This document shows positions 15,402 to 23,637 of a stretch of 64,000 bases of DNA, piece after piece. The notes under the pieces are model-generated. The model was not told the origin of the DNA, searched no databases, and saw nothing but the letters and a program-made list of their open reading frames with translations. How positions within the stretch are numbered: position 1 is the stretch's first letter; each line of letters starts with the position of its first letter. Made by a program: the position numbers and the translations under genes. Origin of the DNA: CAKZQX01 sp034435975 (GTDB lineage Bacteria > Chloroflexota > Chloroflexia > Chloroflexales > Chloroflexaceae); contig DAOTWD010000127.1 of assembly GCA_034435975.1 (NCBI GenBank), forward strand, positions 1 through 64,000. The letters run 5' to 3'.

Positions 15402-17613
15402 CTGTAACCCTGAGAGTAAAGCTAAATATACTGCCCTGGCCCGGGGTGCTGATCACCCACACCCGCCCACCATGACGCTCGACTAGCTGGCGTACAATTG
15501 CCAGACCTAAACCAATTCCTCGTTCGGACGAGTTAATTCCCTCGTTCGTGCCCGCACCACGGGTAAAGCGCTGAAAGATCTGGTCATACATATCGGTGGG
15601 AATACCGCGGCCCGTATCCGATACATCGACCCGTACAAACGCACCTTCACAGACGGCATGGATGTTGATCGACCCACTGTCAGTATAGCGCCGTGCATTA
15701 TCAACCAGTTGCAACATAATTGTACGCAGTTGATCTTGATCGGCCAGCACGGGTGGTGTTTCGCCTGGAATGGTGATGTTCAATTCCAATCCTTTGGCCT
15801 TGATCAGACTCTGGAGCGGCCAGACCGCCTCTTCTACTACACGTAAGAGATCGACCGGCTCTAACGTGAGGGTCAGCGAGCCGGAGTCGATATTCGCAAT
15901 CACAATCACATTGTTAATCAGACTGGTCATATTAACCGTATGCTGGCGCATCGTTTCGATCACCATGCGCTGATCATCTTCCAATGCGCCCAGCAAGCCC
16001 CGCAATAGCAGATCGGTATTGCCGCGTAACACTGTGAGCGGTGTCCGTAGTTCGTGCGAAATGGTCGCAATAAAGTTGGCACGGGCACGTTCAATGGCAA
16101 TCTCGGTGGTCATATCATGAAGAACACAGACATAGCGCATCGTATGGCTCTGCGGCGTAACCACCGGCGCGATCGCTACCCGCACAATAAAATCATTTAA
16201 TTTGTATAGATCGGCCGCACGGCGCGAGTCGAAGTCGGGCATACCCTCGGTAAGTTGTACCAGCGGCAACTCGCTGAGATACTGTGGCAGTTGCTCTGGC
16301 CGATCACAGCCGAGCATGCTGCGCAATGTGCTGTTGAGTACCTCGATCTTGCCATCGGCATCACACACGACAATGCCATCGGTGATACTCTCGACAATTG
16401 CTGCGCGTTGTCGTGACTCGGAGAGCACTGCCTGGTAAAGCCGTAGCAAATGCTCGGTCATCTGGTTAAACGAATCGGAAAGAACGCCGACCTCGTCACG
16501 CGAGTGTACGCGGCTGCGACGGCGAAAATTGCCTGCGGTGACCGAGCGTGCTGTCAGTACCAGTTCATTCAGCGGCGCGGTAATAATCCGGGCGATGTAG
16601 ACCCCCAATGCAACGATCATGACCATGGCCAGCAGGGTGAGGGTGATCATCGGGCCACGGGCGTCGGCCCAGGCACTGGTGACATAATCGCGGCCCAGCG
16701 CCGTTGATATGATACCAATCGTCATTCCACGAATATGTAGCGGGGCATAGGCGAACTGATATTCACGTTCGTTGATGGTTTTCACATCAAATATAGCCTG
16801 CCCCGCGGGTGCTGCCTGATCCCAAAACGAGGTCAGCACGTCGGTCGAGATGTTAAAAACGTGCAGACCTGCTACAGGATGGGTGGTGCTACTGAGGGTC
16901 TGGCCTTGGGTATCATACAGCGTAACGATCGTTGCCTGTGATTGATTGCGTAATCGGGTGAGCATGGTTTCAACTCGTAGGGCAACGATCAAACCGCCTA
17001 CAATATCATCGCCCTGGCGTACCGGGGCGATGGTGCTGAGATAGGCGGTATTCGTATCGGCTAAATAGATAATTCCGGCAAACTTATCACCGAGCGGGTC
17101 GCTGTCGGCAGCGAGAATGCGGGGAACGAACCAGGTGCTGGATAGATCCAGTGCGGGATGCAGGATATAGGGGGGATCGGCGCGCGCATCCGGCGCACGC
17201 TCCAGATCGGCCAGAGTCTGCCCGTGTTGATCAAACGCAATCAGCCGATCCAGGTTGACATTCGCCCGCAGGATACCGGCCCGGAAATAGGGATCGAGCG
17301 CCGCCTCGATCCCTGGCCGATCGCCAGCAGCCAGTGCGTCTGCCAGGGCTGGCGCTCCTGTCCAGGGATTAGCGGCAGCGAACGCGACCTCGCGTAAGAA
17401 CTGGAGGTTTGCCCGTTCCTGATTAAGCAGTTCATCGCTGGCGATACGTGCCACGCCGGCCAGTTGATTGTCAAACCGTTCCTGCCATGAGTCAGCCACC
17501 AGACTGAACGCAATCGTTGCGATTGCGACGGCTACACAGAACGCCAGTAGTAGAAAGGGTAGGATGATTTTGTATTGGAGTCGTGAGTACAACTCCTGCA
17601 AGAGCAGGCCCAT
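15349..17613 (-). CDS. Sensor histidine kinase (cache-like sensor, HAMP, PAS, HisKA, HATPase)
   Basis: 754 residues. TM1 is at ~16-40 and TM2 at ~325-347; they frame an extracytoplasmic sensor of about 280 residues, consistent with a double-cache fold. A HAMP domain (PLNELVLTARSVTAGNFRRRS) is followed by a PAS domain (~410-510, IVESITDGIVVCDADGKIEVLN), HisKA with ATISHELRTPLT (His ~519) and a HATPase with N, G1 (DTGRGIP) and G2 (GIGLGLAIV) boxes. The last 53 bp overlap the Calx-beta gene, suggesting that the kinase and surface protein are expressed together. A minus-strand promoter lies about 100 bp upstream. No response regulator is adjacent. Confidence 0.88.
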   Translation of the reverse strand: MGLLLQELYSRLQYKIILPFLLLAFCVAVAIATIAFSLVADSWQERFDNQLAGVARIASDELLNQERANLQFLREVAFAAANPWTGAPALADALAAGDRPGIEAALDPYFRAGILRANVNLDRLIAFDQHGQTLADLERAPDARADPPYILHPALDLSSTWFVPRILAADSDPLGDKFAGIIYLADTNTAYLSTIAPVRQGDDIVGGLIVALRVETMLTRLRNQSQATIVTLYDTQGQTLSSTTHPVAGLHVFNISTDVLTSFWDQAAPAGQAIFDVKTINEREYQFAYAPLHIRGMTIGIISTALGRDYVTSAWADARGPMITLTLLAMVMIVALGVYIARIITAPLNELVLTARSVTAGNFRRRSRVHSRDEVGVLSDSFNQMTEHLLRLYQAVLSESRQRAAIVESITDGIVVCDADGKIEVLNSTLRSMLGCDRPEQLPQYLSELPLVQLTEGMPDFDSRRAADLYKLNDFIVRVAIAPVVTPQSHTMRYVCVLHDMTTEIAIERARANFIATISHELRTPLTVLRGNTDLLLRGLLGALEDDQRMVIETMRQHTVNMTSLINNVIVIANIDSGSLTLTLEPVDLLRVVEEAVWPLQSLIKAKGLELNITIPGETPPVLADQDQLRTIMLQLVDNARRYTDSGSINIHAVCEGAFVRVDVSDTGRGIPTDMYDQIFQRFTRGAGTNEGINSSERGIGLGLAIVRQLVERHGGRVWVISTPGQGSIFSFTLRVTDATGSPEQSGTTFASAA

Positions 17614-17714
17614 AGCTCGCGTTCCTTAGCGCAGGTGAAACCACTGGGCGATAGCGTTGGACAAGACAGTATTAGGAAGTATCAACAAGGTTTGTTTCAC
17701 GCCTTATCCCTTCG

Positions 17715-17743
17715 ATTATAGTCTATTCATAGCCAAAAATCAA
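17715..17743 (-). promoter_or_regulatory. Promoter for the kinase/Calx-beta operon
   Basis: On the minus strand TTGATT, 17 bp, then TATAAT. The expected start is near 17708, roughly 95 bp before the kinase ATG. Confidence 0.55.
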
Positions 17744-17843
17744 TCAACTATGACATTTGTAGTTAACAGTTTCGTTATATTTACACGAGTTCCGCGATGG
17801 TCTGATCACCTGGCCCTGTGTTGCAATCAGATTGTCGGTTCCC

Positions 17844-17852
17844 TGCTATAAT
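17844..17852 (+). promoter_or_regulatory. Extended -10 promoter upstream of the DICT gene
   Basis: TGCTATAAT is an extended -10 element; no good -35 is present. It lies about 155 bp upstream of the chosen start and probably drives the DICT gene. The 395-bp divergent gap (17614-18008) contains no gene that I can recognise. Confidence 0.45.
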
Positions 17853-18008
17853 GAATACGGGTTATGCGGTGGTATTGTCAAGTAGCCTTTTCGCCTGGGG
17901 TAGAGCGGTATTTGTGTTTCAGCGACCGCGTAACTCGCGTAATGAAAAGCAAACAGCAGAGACATACTGCCCTGGATGTTGATATGTTATTGTAAATGGG
18001 GAACCAAG

Positions 18009-18629
18009 GTGACATCATCAGAACAATCAGCCTTGCCAACAGCCGCCACTGATCACATATCGCCGGTGACGCTGGCGACTCTGAGTTTCACCAGTAGCCT
18101 GAATAACCATCATCTGAGCTTGCACAGCCGCAGCATGATGTTGCATCTGAGCTATCTGATCGAGGACTACGCCGCCAGCGAAACAGACACCCTGTTAATT
18201 GCCTCCTTTCAGCGCTTTTCGTTGTATCGTCGTCAGATCGGGCGTTACCGTCGGCTGGCACCGCGTTGTCGCCACGTGTACATACTCGGTATGCCGGATG
18301 AACAGCCCCCCGAAGTGGCGAATGTTACCTATATTCCAATCGCTGCCACATGGCCGCTGATGCATGAGTGGGTTGTGATTGCCAGTGGCCCGACCTGCGG
18401 TATTGCACTATGTGCCCGCGATCAGCAGCAGTTGCAACCCGCCCATCGGTCAGAGCATTTTCAGGCCTTGTGGACAACCAGTGTGCCGTTGATTGACCAT
18501 GCGGTTGCATCCTTCTTTATGGCTATTGGCCAGAGTCCACCGGTCATTGACCGCGATCTCCAGGTGTTAAATCAGGCCGTTATTACGCCCCTCCTGCCCG
18601 GTGGCGCGCGTCGCCGCCGCAGTAGATAG
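18009..18629 (+). CDS. DICT sensory-domain protein
   Basis: 206 residues from the GTG start; an upstream ATG at 17976 is possible but gives an unlikely N-terminus (LICYCKWGTK). The core shows TLLIASFQRFSLYRRQIGRYRRLAPRCRHVYILG followed in order by a GPTCGIALCARD segment, a pattern of DICT (diguanylate cyclase/two-component) domains, which occur mainly in photosynthetic and related bacteria. There is no attached cyclase or kinase domain, so it would act as a stand-alone sensor or partner. The C-terminal tail is basic. The function of stand-alone DICT proteins is not established. Confidence 0.65.
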   Translation: MTSSEQSALPTAATDHISPVTLATLSFTSSLNNHHLSLHSRSMMLHLSYLIEDYAASETDTLLIASFQRFSLYRRQIGRYRRLAPRCRHVYILGMPDEQPPEVANVTYIPIAATWPLMHEWVVIASGPTCGIALCARDQQQLQPAHRSEHFQALWTTSVPLIDHAVASFFMAIGQSPPVIDRDLQVLNQAVITPLLPGGARRRRSR

Positions 18630-18707
18630 CGTTGCTATGTGCTGGAAGGCTGGAACCTGGCTGCTGGCACTGTTGCGGTGCCCACTTTGCATACACGAGG
18701 AAGATTT

Positions 18708-19142
18708 ATGTGTACCCGTGCCCGTACTTGCTGTTTGATGACTCTGCCGGGTCTGTTGCTGGTGTCTAGCTGTAATGTGCTGAGTTTCGTCCAATCACCC
18801 ACCCCCAGCCCGATAATTATCTTGCCTTCGCCGACACCGGGTGATGCACCACCGGCCGATCCTTTTTCGCCTATCGCCACTCTTGCCACAGATGGATTGG
18901 ATGCACCACCGTCCACAGATGCACCGGTACCTGCACCTGGTGGCCGACTGGCGCAGGTACAGACACGGGGGACGCTGATCTGCGGGGTTAACGCTGAGCT
19001 GCAAGGCTTTGGCTTTTATGACAATGTGCGTGGGCAGTGGAGCGGCTTGGATGTTGACTTCTGCCGGGTGGTTGCTGCTGCGATTTGTAGCGATGCCACC
19101 CGTGTTGAGTTTCGCGAGGATGCTGCATCCTACCAGAGGTGA
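18708..19142 (+). pseudogene. Truncated amino-acid ABC transporter solute-binding lipoprotein
   Basis: The first 144 residues are in frame. They hold a signal peptide with lipobox (LLLVSSC), a Pro/Thr linker, and then GTLICGVNAELQGFGFYD and GLDVDFCRVVAAAI, the N-terminal lobe start of family-3 periplasmic binding proteins. The frame stops at 19140-19142 after ATRVEFR, about 200 residues short of the usual ~330-350. The remaining domain is not found before the SDR gene. Most likely a deletion remnant. Confidence 0.7.
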
Positions 19143-19264
19143 TAGCAGATTCGCTTTGCCAGTTGACAACCATTGCTGGTGGTTTTACCATGAGCCGTTA
19201 AGAAGAGTAAAAAGAACGCGGCCACATCGTCACATATCCGTGCGGGCAAGGACGGGCCATTGGT

Positions 19265-20053
19265 ATGGATCCACAGGGCAAGATCGTGATTATTACCGGG
19301 GCATCCGGCGGCATTGGAGCGGCAGCGGCACGTGCATTTGCTGCCGCTGGTGCATCAGTGGCACTGGCCGCCCGTTCTGGCACTGAACTGGAGCGCCTTG
19401 CCGCCGAATTGCCGGAACATCCCCTGGTAGTGCCGACCGATGTGGGCAACGTCAGTGCTGCCCATGCCCTGGTGGAGCGGGTGATCGCTGAACGAGGCCA
19501 GGTTGATATTCTGATCAACAATGCAGGCGTTGGTCTGGCCGGGCCAATAGCAACACTGGGTTCCGCCGATCTCGAGCACGTCCTGACTGTCAATCTGCTG
19601 GGGCCGTTGCATACCATTCAAGCCGTCGTTGCACATATGCGTCAGCGTGGGCGGGGGCAGATTATCAACGTCTCCTCGGTAGTAGGGCGGCAGGCACTGC
19701 CCTACCTGGGCGGCTATGCGGCCTCGAAAGCGGCACTGGATCGTTTGACCGAGGCGTTACGGATGGAGTTGCGCGGTACTGGGATTGCAGTAACACTGGT
19801 GCGCCCTGGTACCGTCCAGACCGAGTTTCGTCAGCGACGGCTGGGTCATGGCCAGGAAGAACGCCGTATTGCGCCACGAGGTGTGCCGCCGCAGGTTGTG
19901 GCCCAGGCGTTGCTACGCGCTGCGCGCCGTGAGCCGCGCACAATCTATGTTACACTGCAGGATCGCATACTGGTGCTCCTGTCCACGCTCCTGCCAGGAG
20001 TGGCCGAAGCTGTTCTGAGCCGTTCGTTTCGTTGGAAAGACGCACCGCTATAA
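19265..20053 (+). CDS. SDR-family NAD(P)-dependent oxidoreductase
   Basis: 262 residues with the full classical SDR set: TGASGGIG (11-18) for the nucleotide, NNAG (85-88), N110, S137/S138, and the catalytic Y151-x3-K155 in GYAASKAAL. Length is typical. Such enzymes reduce or oxidise alcohol/ketone groups on sugars, lipids or steroids; the substrate cannot be read from the sequence. It stands between the truncated lipoprotein and the Hyi-like gene, 90 bp upstream of the latter on the same strand. Confidence 0.85.
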   Translation: MDPQGKIVIITGASGGIGAAAARAFAAAGASVALAARSGTELERLAAELPEHPLVVPTDVGNVSAAHALVERVIAERGQVDILINNAGVGLAGPIATLGSADLEHVLTVNLLGPLHTIQAVVAHMRQRGRGQIINVSSVVGRQALPYLGGYAASKAALDRLTEALRMELRGTGIAVTLVRPGTVQTEFRQRRLGHGQEERRIAPRGVPPQVVAQALLRAARREPRTIYVTLQDRILVLLSTLLPGVAEAVLSRSFRWKDAPL

Positions 20054-20143
20054 GTGTATCGTTGGAAATGTTCGTAGTGTGCATCAGCAAGCTGAACCAG
20101 AGCAAAGATAGAACTAAATGGATTAGTAGAAGCAGGTGTAGTA

Positions 20144-20914
20144 ATGACTGTTCTCCCGCCACTCCGCTTCTCGGTTTGTGTCGAGACCATCTTTAGCCAC
20201 ATTCCTTTTGAGCAACGCCTGGAACATGTGATGGATCAGGGCTTTACGGCGTTTGAATTCTGGCATCGTGATGGGAAAGACATGAATATCACGCTGGCGC
20301 TGAAGATGGCGCTCAATCTGGATGTGTGCGCGTTTGTGGGGAGCAAAGCCTCGCTGGTCGATCCCAACCAGCGTTCGCTGTTTATTGATGACATCACTCG
20401 TGCGGCAGGTCTGGCCGTTGATCTGTCGTGTGCGAACCTGATTGTCCATACAGGGACAGCTATTCCCAATATGCCCCGCACGCGGCAGCGCGAGAGTATC
20501 ATTGAGGGTTTGCGTGAGGTCGCCCCCATCGCGGCCGATGCCGATGTGCAGATTGTGCTGGAGCCTCTCAATCGGATCGACTATCCGCAAACGTTCCTGG
20601 TGTCATCGGATGAGGGGTTTGATATTATTCGCGCTGTCGATCATCCGAATGTGCGGTTACTCTTTAATATCTACCACCAGCAAATCAACGAGGGCAACCT
20701 GAGCATGCGCCTGAGCAACAACCTGGATTTGATCGGGCACATCCATGTCGCCGATGTGCCTGGCCGCCACGAGCCGGGCACGGGCGAAATTAACTATGAG
20801 CATATCTTTGGCCTGTTACGCGAGTGCAAGTACCAGGGCTATGTCGGGTTGGAGTATGTGCCCCTGGTGGACGCGGCCGCCAGCCTGCGGGCGGTACGGG
20901 CTTTGAGCCAGTAG
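20144..20914 (+). CDS. Hydroxypyruvate isomerase-like TIM-barrel protein
   Basis: 256 residues of the AP-endonuclease-2/xylose-isomerase-like barrel. Signature pieces are FSVCVETIF at the N-terminus, IVLEPLN with a metal-binding Glu near residue 145, HIHVADVPGRHEPGTGEINY and YVGLEYVP near the C-terminus. These match hydroxypyruvate isomerase (Hyi) and its relatives, which interconvert hydroxypyruvate and tartronate semialdehyde, but related sugar isomerases share them. An AGGTG precedes the ATG. Neighbour of the SDR gene, which could act on the same small sugar acid. That link is inference. Confidence 0.75.
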   Translation: MTVLPPLRFSVCVETIFSHIPFEQRLEHVMDQGFTAFEFWHRDGKDMNITLALKMALNLDVCAFVGSKASLVDPNQRSLFIDDITRAAGLAVDLSCANLIVHTGTAIPNMPRTRQRESIIEGLREVAPIAADADVQIVLEPLNRIDYPQTFLVSSDEGFDIIRAVDHPNVRLLFNIYHQQINEGNLSMRLSNNLDLIGHIHVADVPGRHEPGTGEINYEHIFGLLRECKYQGYVGLEYVPLVDAAASLRAVRALSQ

Positions 20915-21025
20915 CCCGGGCCTGTGCGCGCGGGCACCGTCCATCGGTGGGCGGATGGTCGTGCCTGTACGGTTTGCTTCTCCACGCCGCGCTGAAGCCG
21001 CGGCGCGGGCCACGGTCGGCGAAGC

Positions 21026-21060
21026 CCGCCTGCGCTGCCTCCAATCGGCCACGCAGGCGG
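21026..21060. repeat. Inverted repeat in the gap before the tRNA
   Basis: CCGCCTGCG (21026-21034) and CGCAGGCGG (21052-21060) form a 9-bp stem with a 17-nt loop. The GC-rich 270-bp gap around it also holds GCCGCGGCGCGGGC-like words; no gene is recognised. It may be a terminator-like or dispersed element. Confidence 0.5.
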
Positions 21061-21185
21061 CCGCTGGTATGCGAGCTGGCGTCGTCTGGCCTCCGGCGAG
21101 TGGCAGCACGAGCAAGCAGAGACGTCACACCTTCTCCGTTGCCGTTGACAGCGCACGGGGCATCGTGTATACTTTGAACTGGAGT

Positions 21186-21262
<77 letters not shown>

Positions 21263-21331
21263 TCTGGTGCTGCTGCAACCATATTCAACCTCCTGCACCG
21301 CCTCGCATGCTTACCGCCCCGTCGCCTGGTC

Positions 21332-21896
21332 TCATCGCTGCCCCACTACATCAGCCGGTCGTTCTTGCACCAGGCGGATGCCCGCACACGCAGCCAGCGT
21401 GCCCGCCTTGCGCTGCTGCACCATATCCAGCCAGATATACACCGCCAGTAATGCGTCTCTTTTCTGGGTAGGGGTGTCCGTGCGGCGGCGCGGTCGCCAG
21501 CGCGACCACTGCCACCATCGCCAGGATTGCCGCCTGTTGTCCAATAGGGTAAAACCCACCCAGGCATAGAGCAGCACCAGGGTCACATACTCGCGCCACG
21601 CCTGCCGTTGGGCAACCGTATCGGGCGTGTTCAGGATCGTCAGCAGTGCATTCAGCAGATCACGCCAGCGCCCATGCCGCAGCGTCACGGGGATTTGCCA
21701 TCTCGTTGAGCAGGGCCTGTGCCTGATGATAGTTACCGGCCTCTATTTTCTCGAATATATCGGCGAGGGCGAGGTCGCGGGAGAGGTTATTTTCGTGCAT
21801 GCGAGTACGAGCGCAATCAAGCATCCGTTGGCGATCGTACGGACGCGGGGGGTCGAGAAGCAGTTCGTTCTCCGCTTCCTCGCACCAGGTACCCAA
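21332..21896 (-). pseudogene. Small gene split by a frameshift, function unknown
   Basis: Two minus-strand frames appear to be one gene. The upstream part (21896 down to about 21688) reads CARTRMHENNLSRDLALADIFEKIEAGNYHQAQALLNEMANP. A one-base slip then continues as LRHGRWRDLLNALLTILNTP, a hydrophobic stretch YVTLVLLYAWVGFTLL, a basic W/R-rich stretch and a helix, QKRDALLAVYIWLDMVQQRK. The second frame has a GTG codon at 21688 that could be an independent start. The slip lies in a run of four C within GCAAATCCCCGTGACG, near 21688-21696. I do not recognise the family. Confidence 0.45.
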
Positions 21897-22152
21897 CGTC
21901 TCTGGTTGCTGGTGAGCCGGATAGGCTCTAAGTGGTCACCAGTTCGCCTCAGTCTTCTGCCATGTCCATCCTGTGCCGCCCTGTTGCCCAGGAAGGGGTC
22001 AACACTGCGCAGATGAATCAGGCTATCTACCATTGATGTAACCCGGTGGGCGCAGATTGCATCACAGTGAGTGTATCCGGCACAGTCGTGATGTTCAGGA
22101 TTGACGCGGTTCTCATCTGCGATCAACCATGATACAACAAAGGAGGTACCAA

Positions 22153-23454
22153 TTGCAGGCACAACCAGCACGACGTCGCAATGCTATGTGTTTCTTGCCG
22201 CCTGCACGACGACGCGGGGCGGCGCTTCTCTGGTGGGGGTTACCCCTGTTCGCCATTGGGGGCTGGTTCTATCCCTATCTGGGCTTCGTAATGATCTTCT
22301 GTATGCTGGCTCCTGTGGTGGTCAGTACCGTGCGAGGGCGGTACTGGTGTGGGTGGGTTTGTCCACGTGGGTCGTTCTTCGATTATGTTATGGGGCGCTT
22401 TAGCCGGAATAAACCGGCACCGCAATGGCTGCGTAGCCGGAACTTTCGGATTGGCATGCTGATCTTTCTGATGACGATGATGGCGGTGCAGATCAGCAAT
22501 GCCTGGCCCGACCCGCAGGCGATCGGGCGTGTCTTTATTTTGCTGCTGACGGTGACAACTGTGGCGGGGATCGGGCTGGCACTGGCCTATAAGCCACGTA
22601 CCTGGTGTTCCTTCTGTCCAATGGGGACAATGTCGAGCTGGTTTGCCCATGGCAAACAGGCGCTTGTTGTGAGCGATGCTTGCCGAAACTGTTCGGCATG
22701 TGCTACACTCTGCCCGATGGGTCTCACCCCCCAGCAGGTGGATAGCACACACGCTGATTGTATCAAATGTACGATCTGTGTGACCCGCTGTCCTCCGAAA
22801 GCACTGACCTTTACTCCGGTGTATTCGTGGCGTATGATACTTTTCAAACCGTTTGAGGTTCTGTTGCAGAGTCAATCCTATCGGAGTGTCCTGTATGTGC
22901 TGCTTGGATTGCCGTTGGGCCTCCTGTACTGGATGATGCTGCTGGTGGGATGGAGTCTGGGGGGTATGTTGACAGTCGTGACCATCGGGATGCCACTGCT
23001 GCTCATGACATTGACGGTTACCCGACTGCTGGCCCGCTTTGAGCGCTGGCAGGCGTCGGTACTGCTGGGCCAGGTTATGCCGGTACCGGCTTTACCAGAG
23101 ACAACCGGTGCGGGCTTCTGGGGACGGTTAGGGACACAGGTGCGTGACCCGGCGTTGTTACGGAGTATGGCCTATCTGCTCCTCAAGTTCCCGCTGAGCC
23201 TGCTCCCGTTCGTGCTGGCGCTGAGTCTGTCGGTAGTGAGCCTGCTCTTGATTACCGCACCGTTCACCTATGACCTCGTGGTGTTGCGCCTGGCATCCTG
23301 GCAGGTAACAACACTGCCGGAGGCGCTGGGTGTTGCCTTGCTGGGTCTGATCTGTGGCACGTGCGGATTGCATCTGGTACAGGCTCTGGCATCCAGGCTG
23401 GGTCGCGTTGCGTATCTGCTGCTCAGTGCAGAGGAGGAGCAACGGTGTGGATGA
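22153..23454 (+). CDS. Membrane-bound 4Fe-4S protein, NapH/NosR/FixG-like
   Basis: 433 residues. The start is TTG at 22153, because AGGAGG (22141-22146) lies 6 bases before it; an upstream ATG at 22129 would put the Shine-Dalgarno inside the gene. Residues ~20-200 hold membrane spans with CysxxxCysPR-type clusters (WCGWVCPRG and WCSFCPMG), then two ferredoxin motifs, CRNCSACATLCP and CIKCTICVTRCP. Four further hydrophobic segments follow to the C-terminus, more than in the basic NapH type. Such proteins pass electrons from quinol or act in maturation. The donor and acceptor cannot be read from neighbours. Confidence 0.8.
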   Translation: MQAQPARRRNAMCFLPPARRRGAALLWWGLPLFAIGGWFYPYLGFVMIFCMLAPVVVSTVRGRYWCGWVCPRGSFFDYVMGRFSRNKPAPQWLRSRNFRIGMLIFLMTMMAVQISNAWPDPQAIGRVFILLLTVTTVAGIGLALAYKPRTWCSFCPMGTMSSWFAHGKQALVVSDACRNCSACATLCPMGLTPQQVDSTHADCIKCTICVTRCPPKALTFTPVYSWRMILFKPFEVLLQSQSYRSVLYVLLGLPLGLLYWMMLLVGWSLGGMLTVVTIGMPLLLMTLTVTRLLARFERWQASVLLGQVMPVPALPETTGAGFWGRLGTQVRDPALLRSMAYLLLKFPLSLLPFVLALSLSVVSLLLITAPFTYDLVVLRLASWQVTTLPEALGVALLGLICGTCGLHLVQALASRLGRVAYLLLSAEEEQRCG

Positions 23455-23583
23455 CCGCATAGCGGGTGTCAGAGACGGGCCGTGGTGCCACCGGCAAGCC
23501 TGTAGCGCCAGTGCCGGGCACCACGGCTCTTTCGGCGCTGTATCGGCAAATCGCATAGATCAGGCCGGAATCATCAAGCATGG

Positions 23584-23608
23584 AAGACCCGGCGTTAGCC
23601 CGGGTCTT
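23584..23608. terminator. Bidirectional terminator hairpin
   Basis: AAGACCCGG and CCGGGTCTT form a 9-bp stem with a 7-nt loop in the gap between two convergent genes (22153-23454 plus, 23638-25542 minus). T-runs are weak on both sides. Confidence 0.6.
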
Positions 23609-23637
23609 GATCCGTATGGCAATCAAATTCCTGTACC

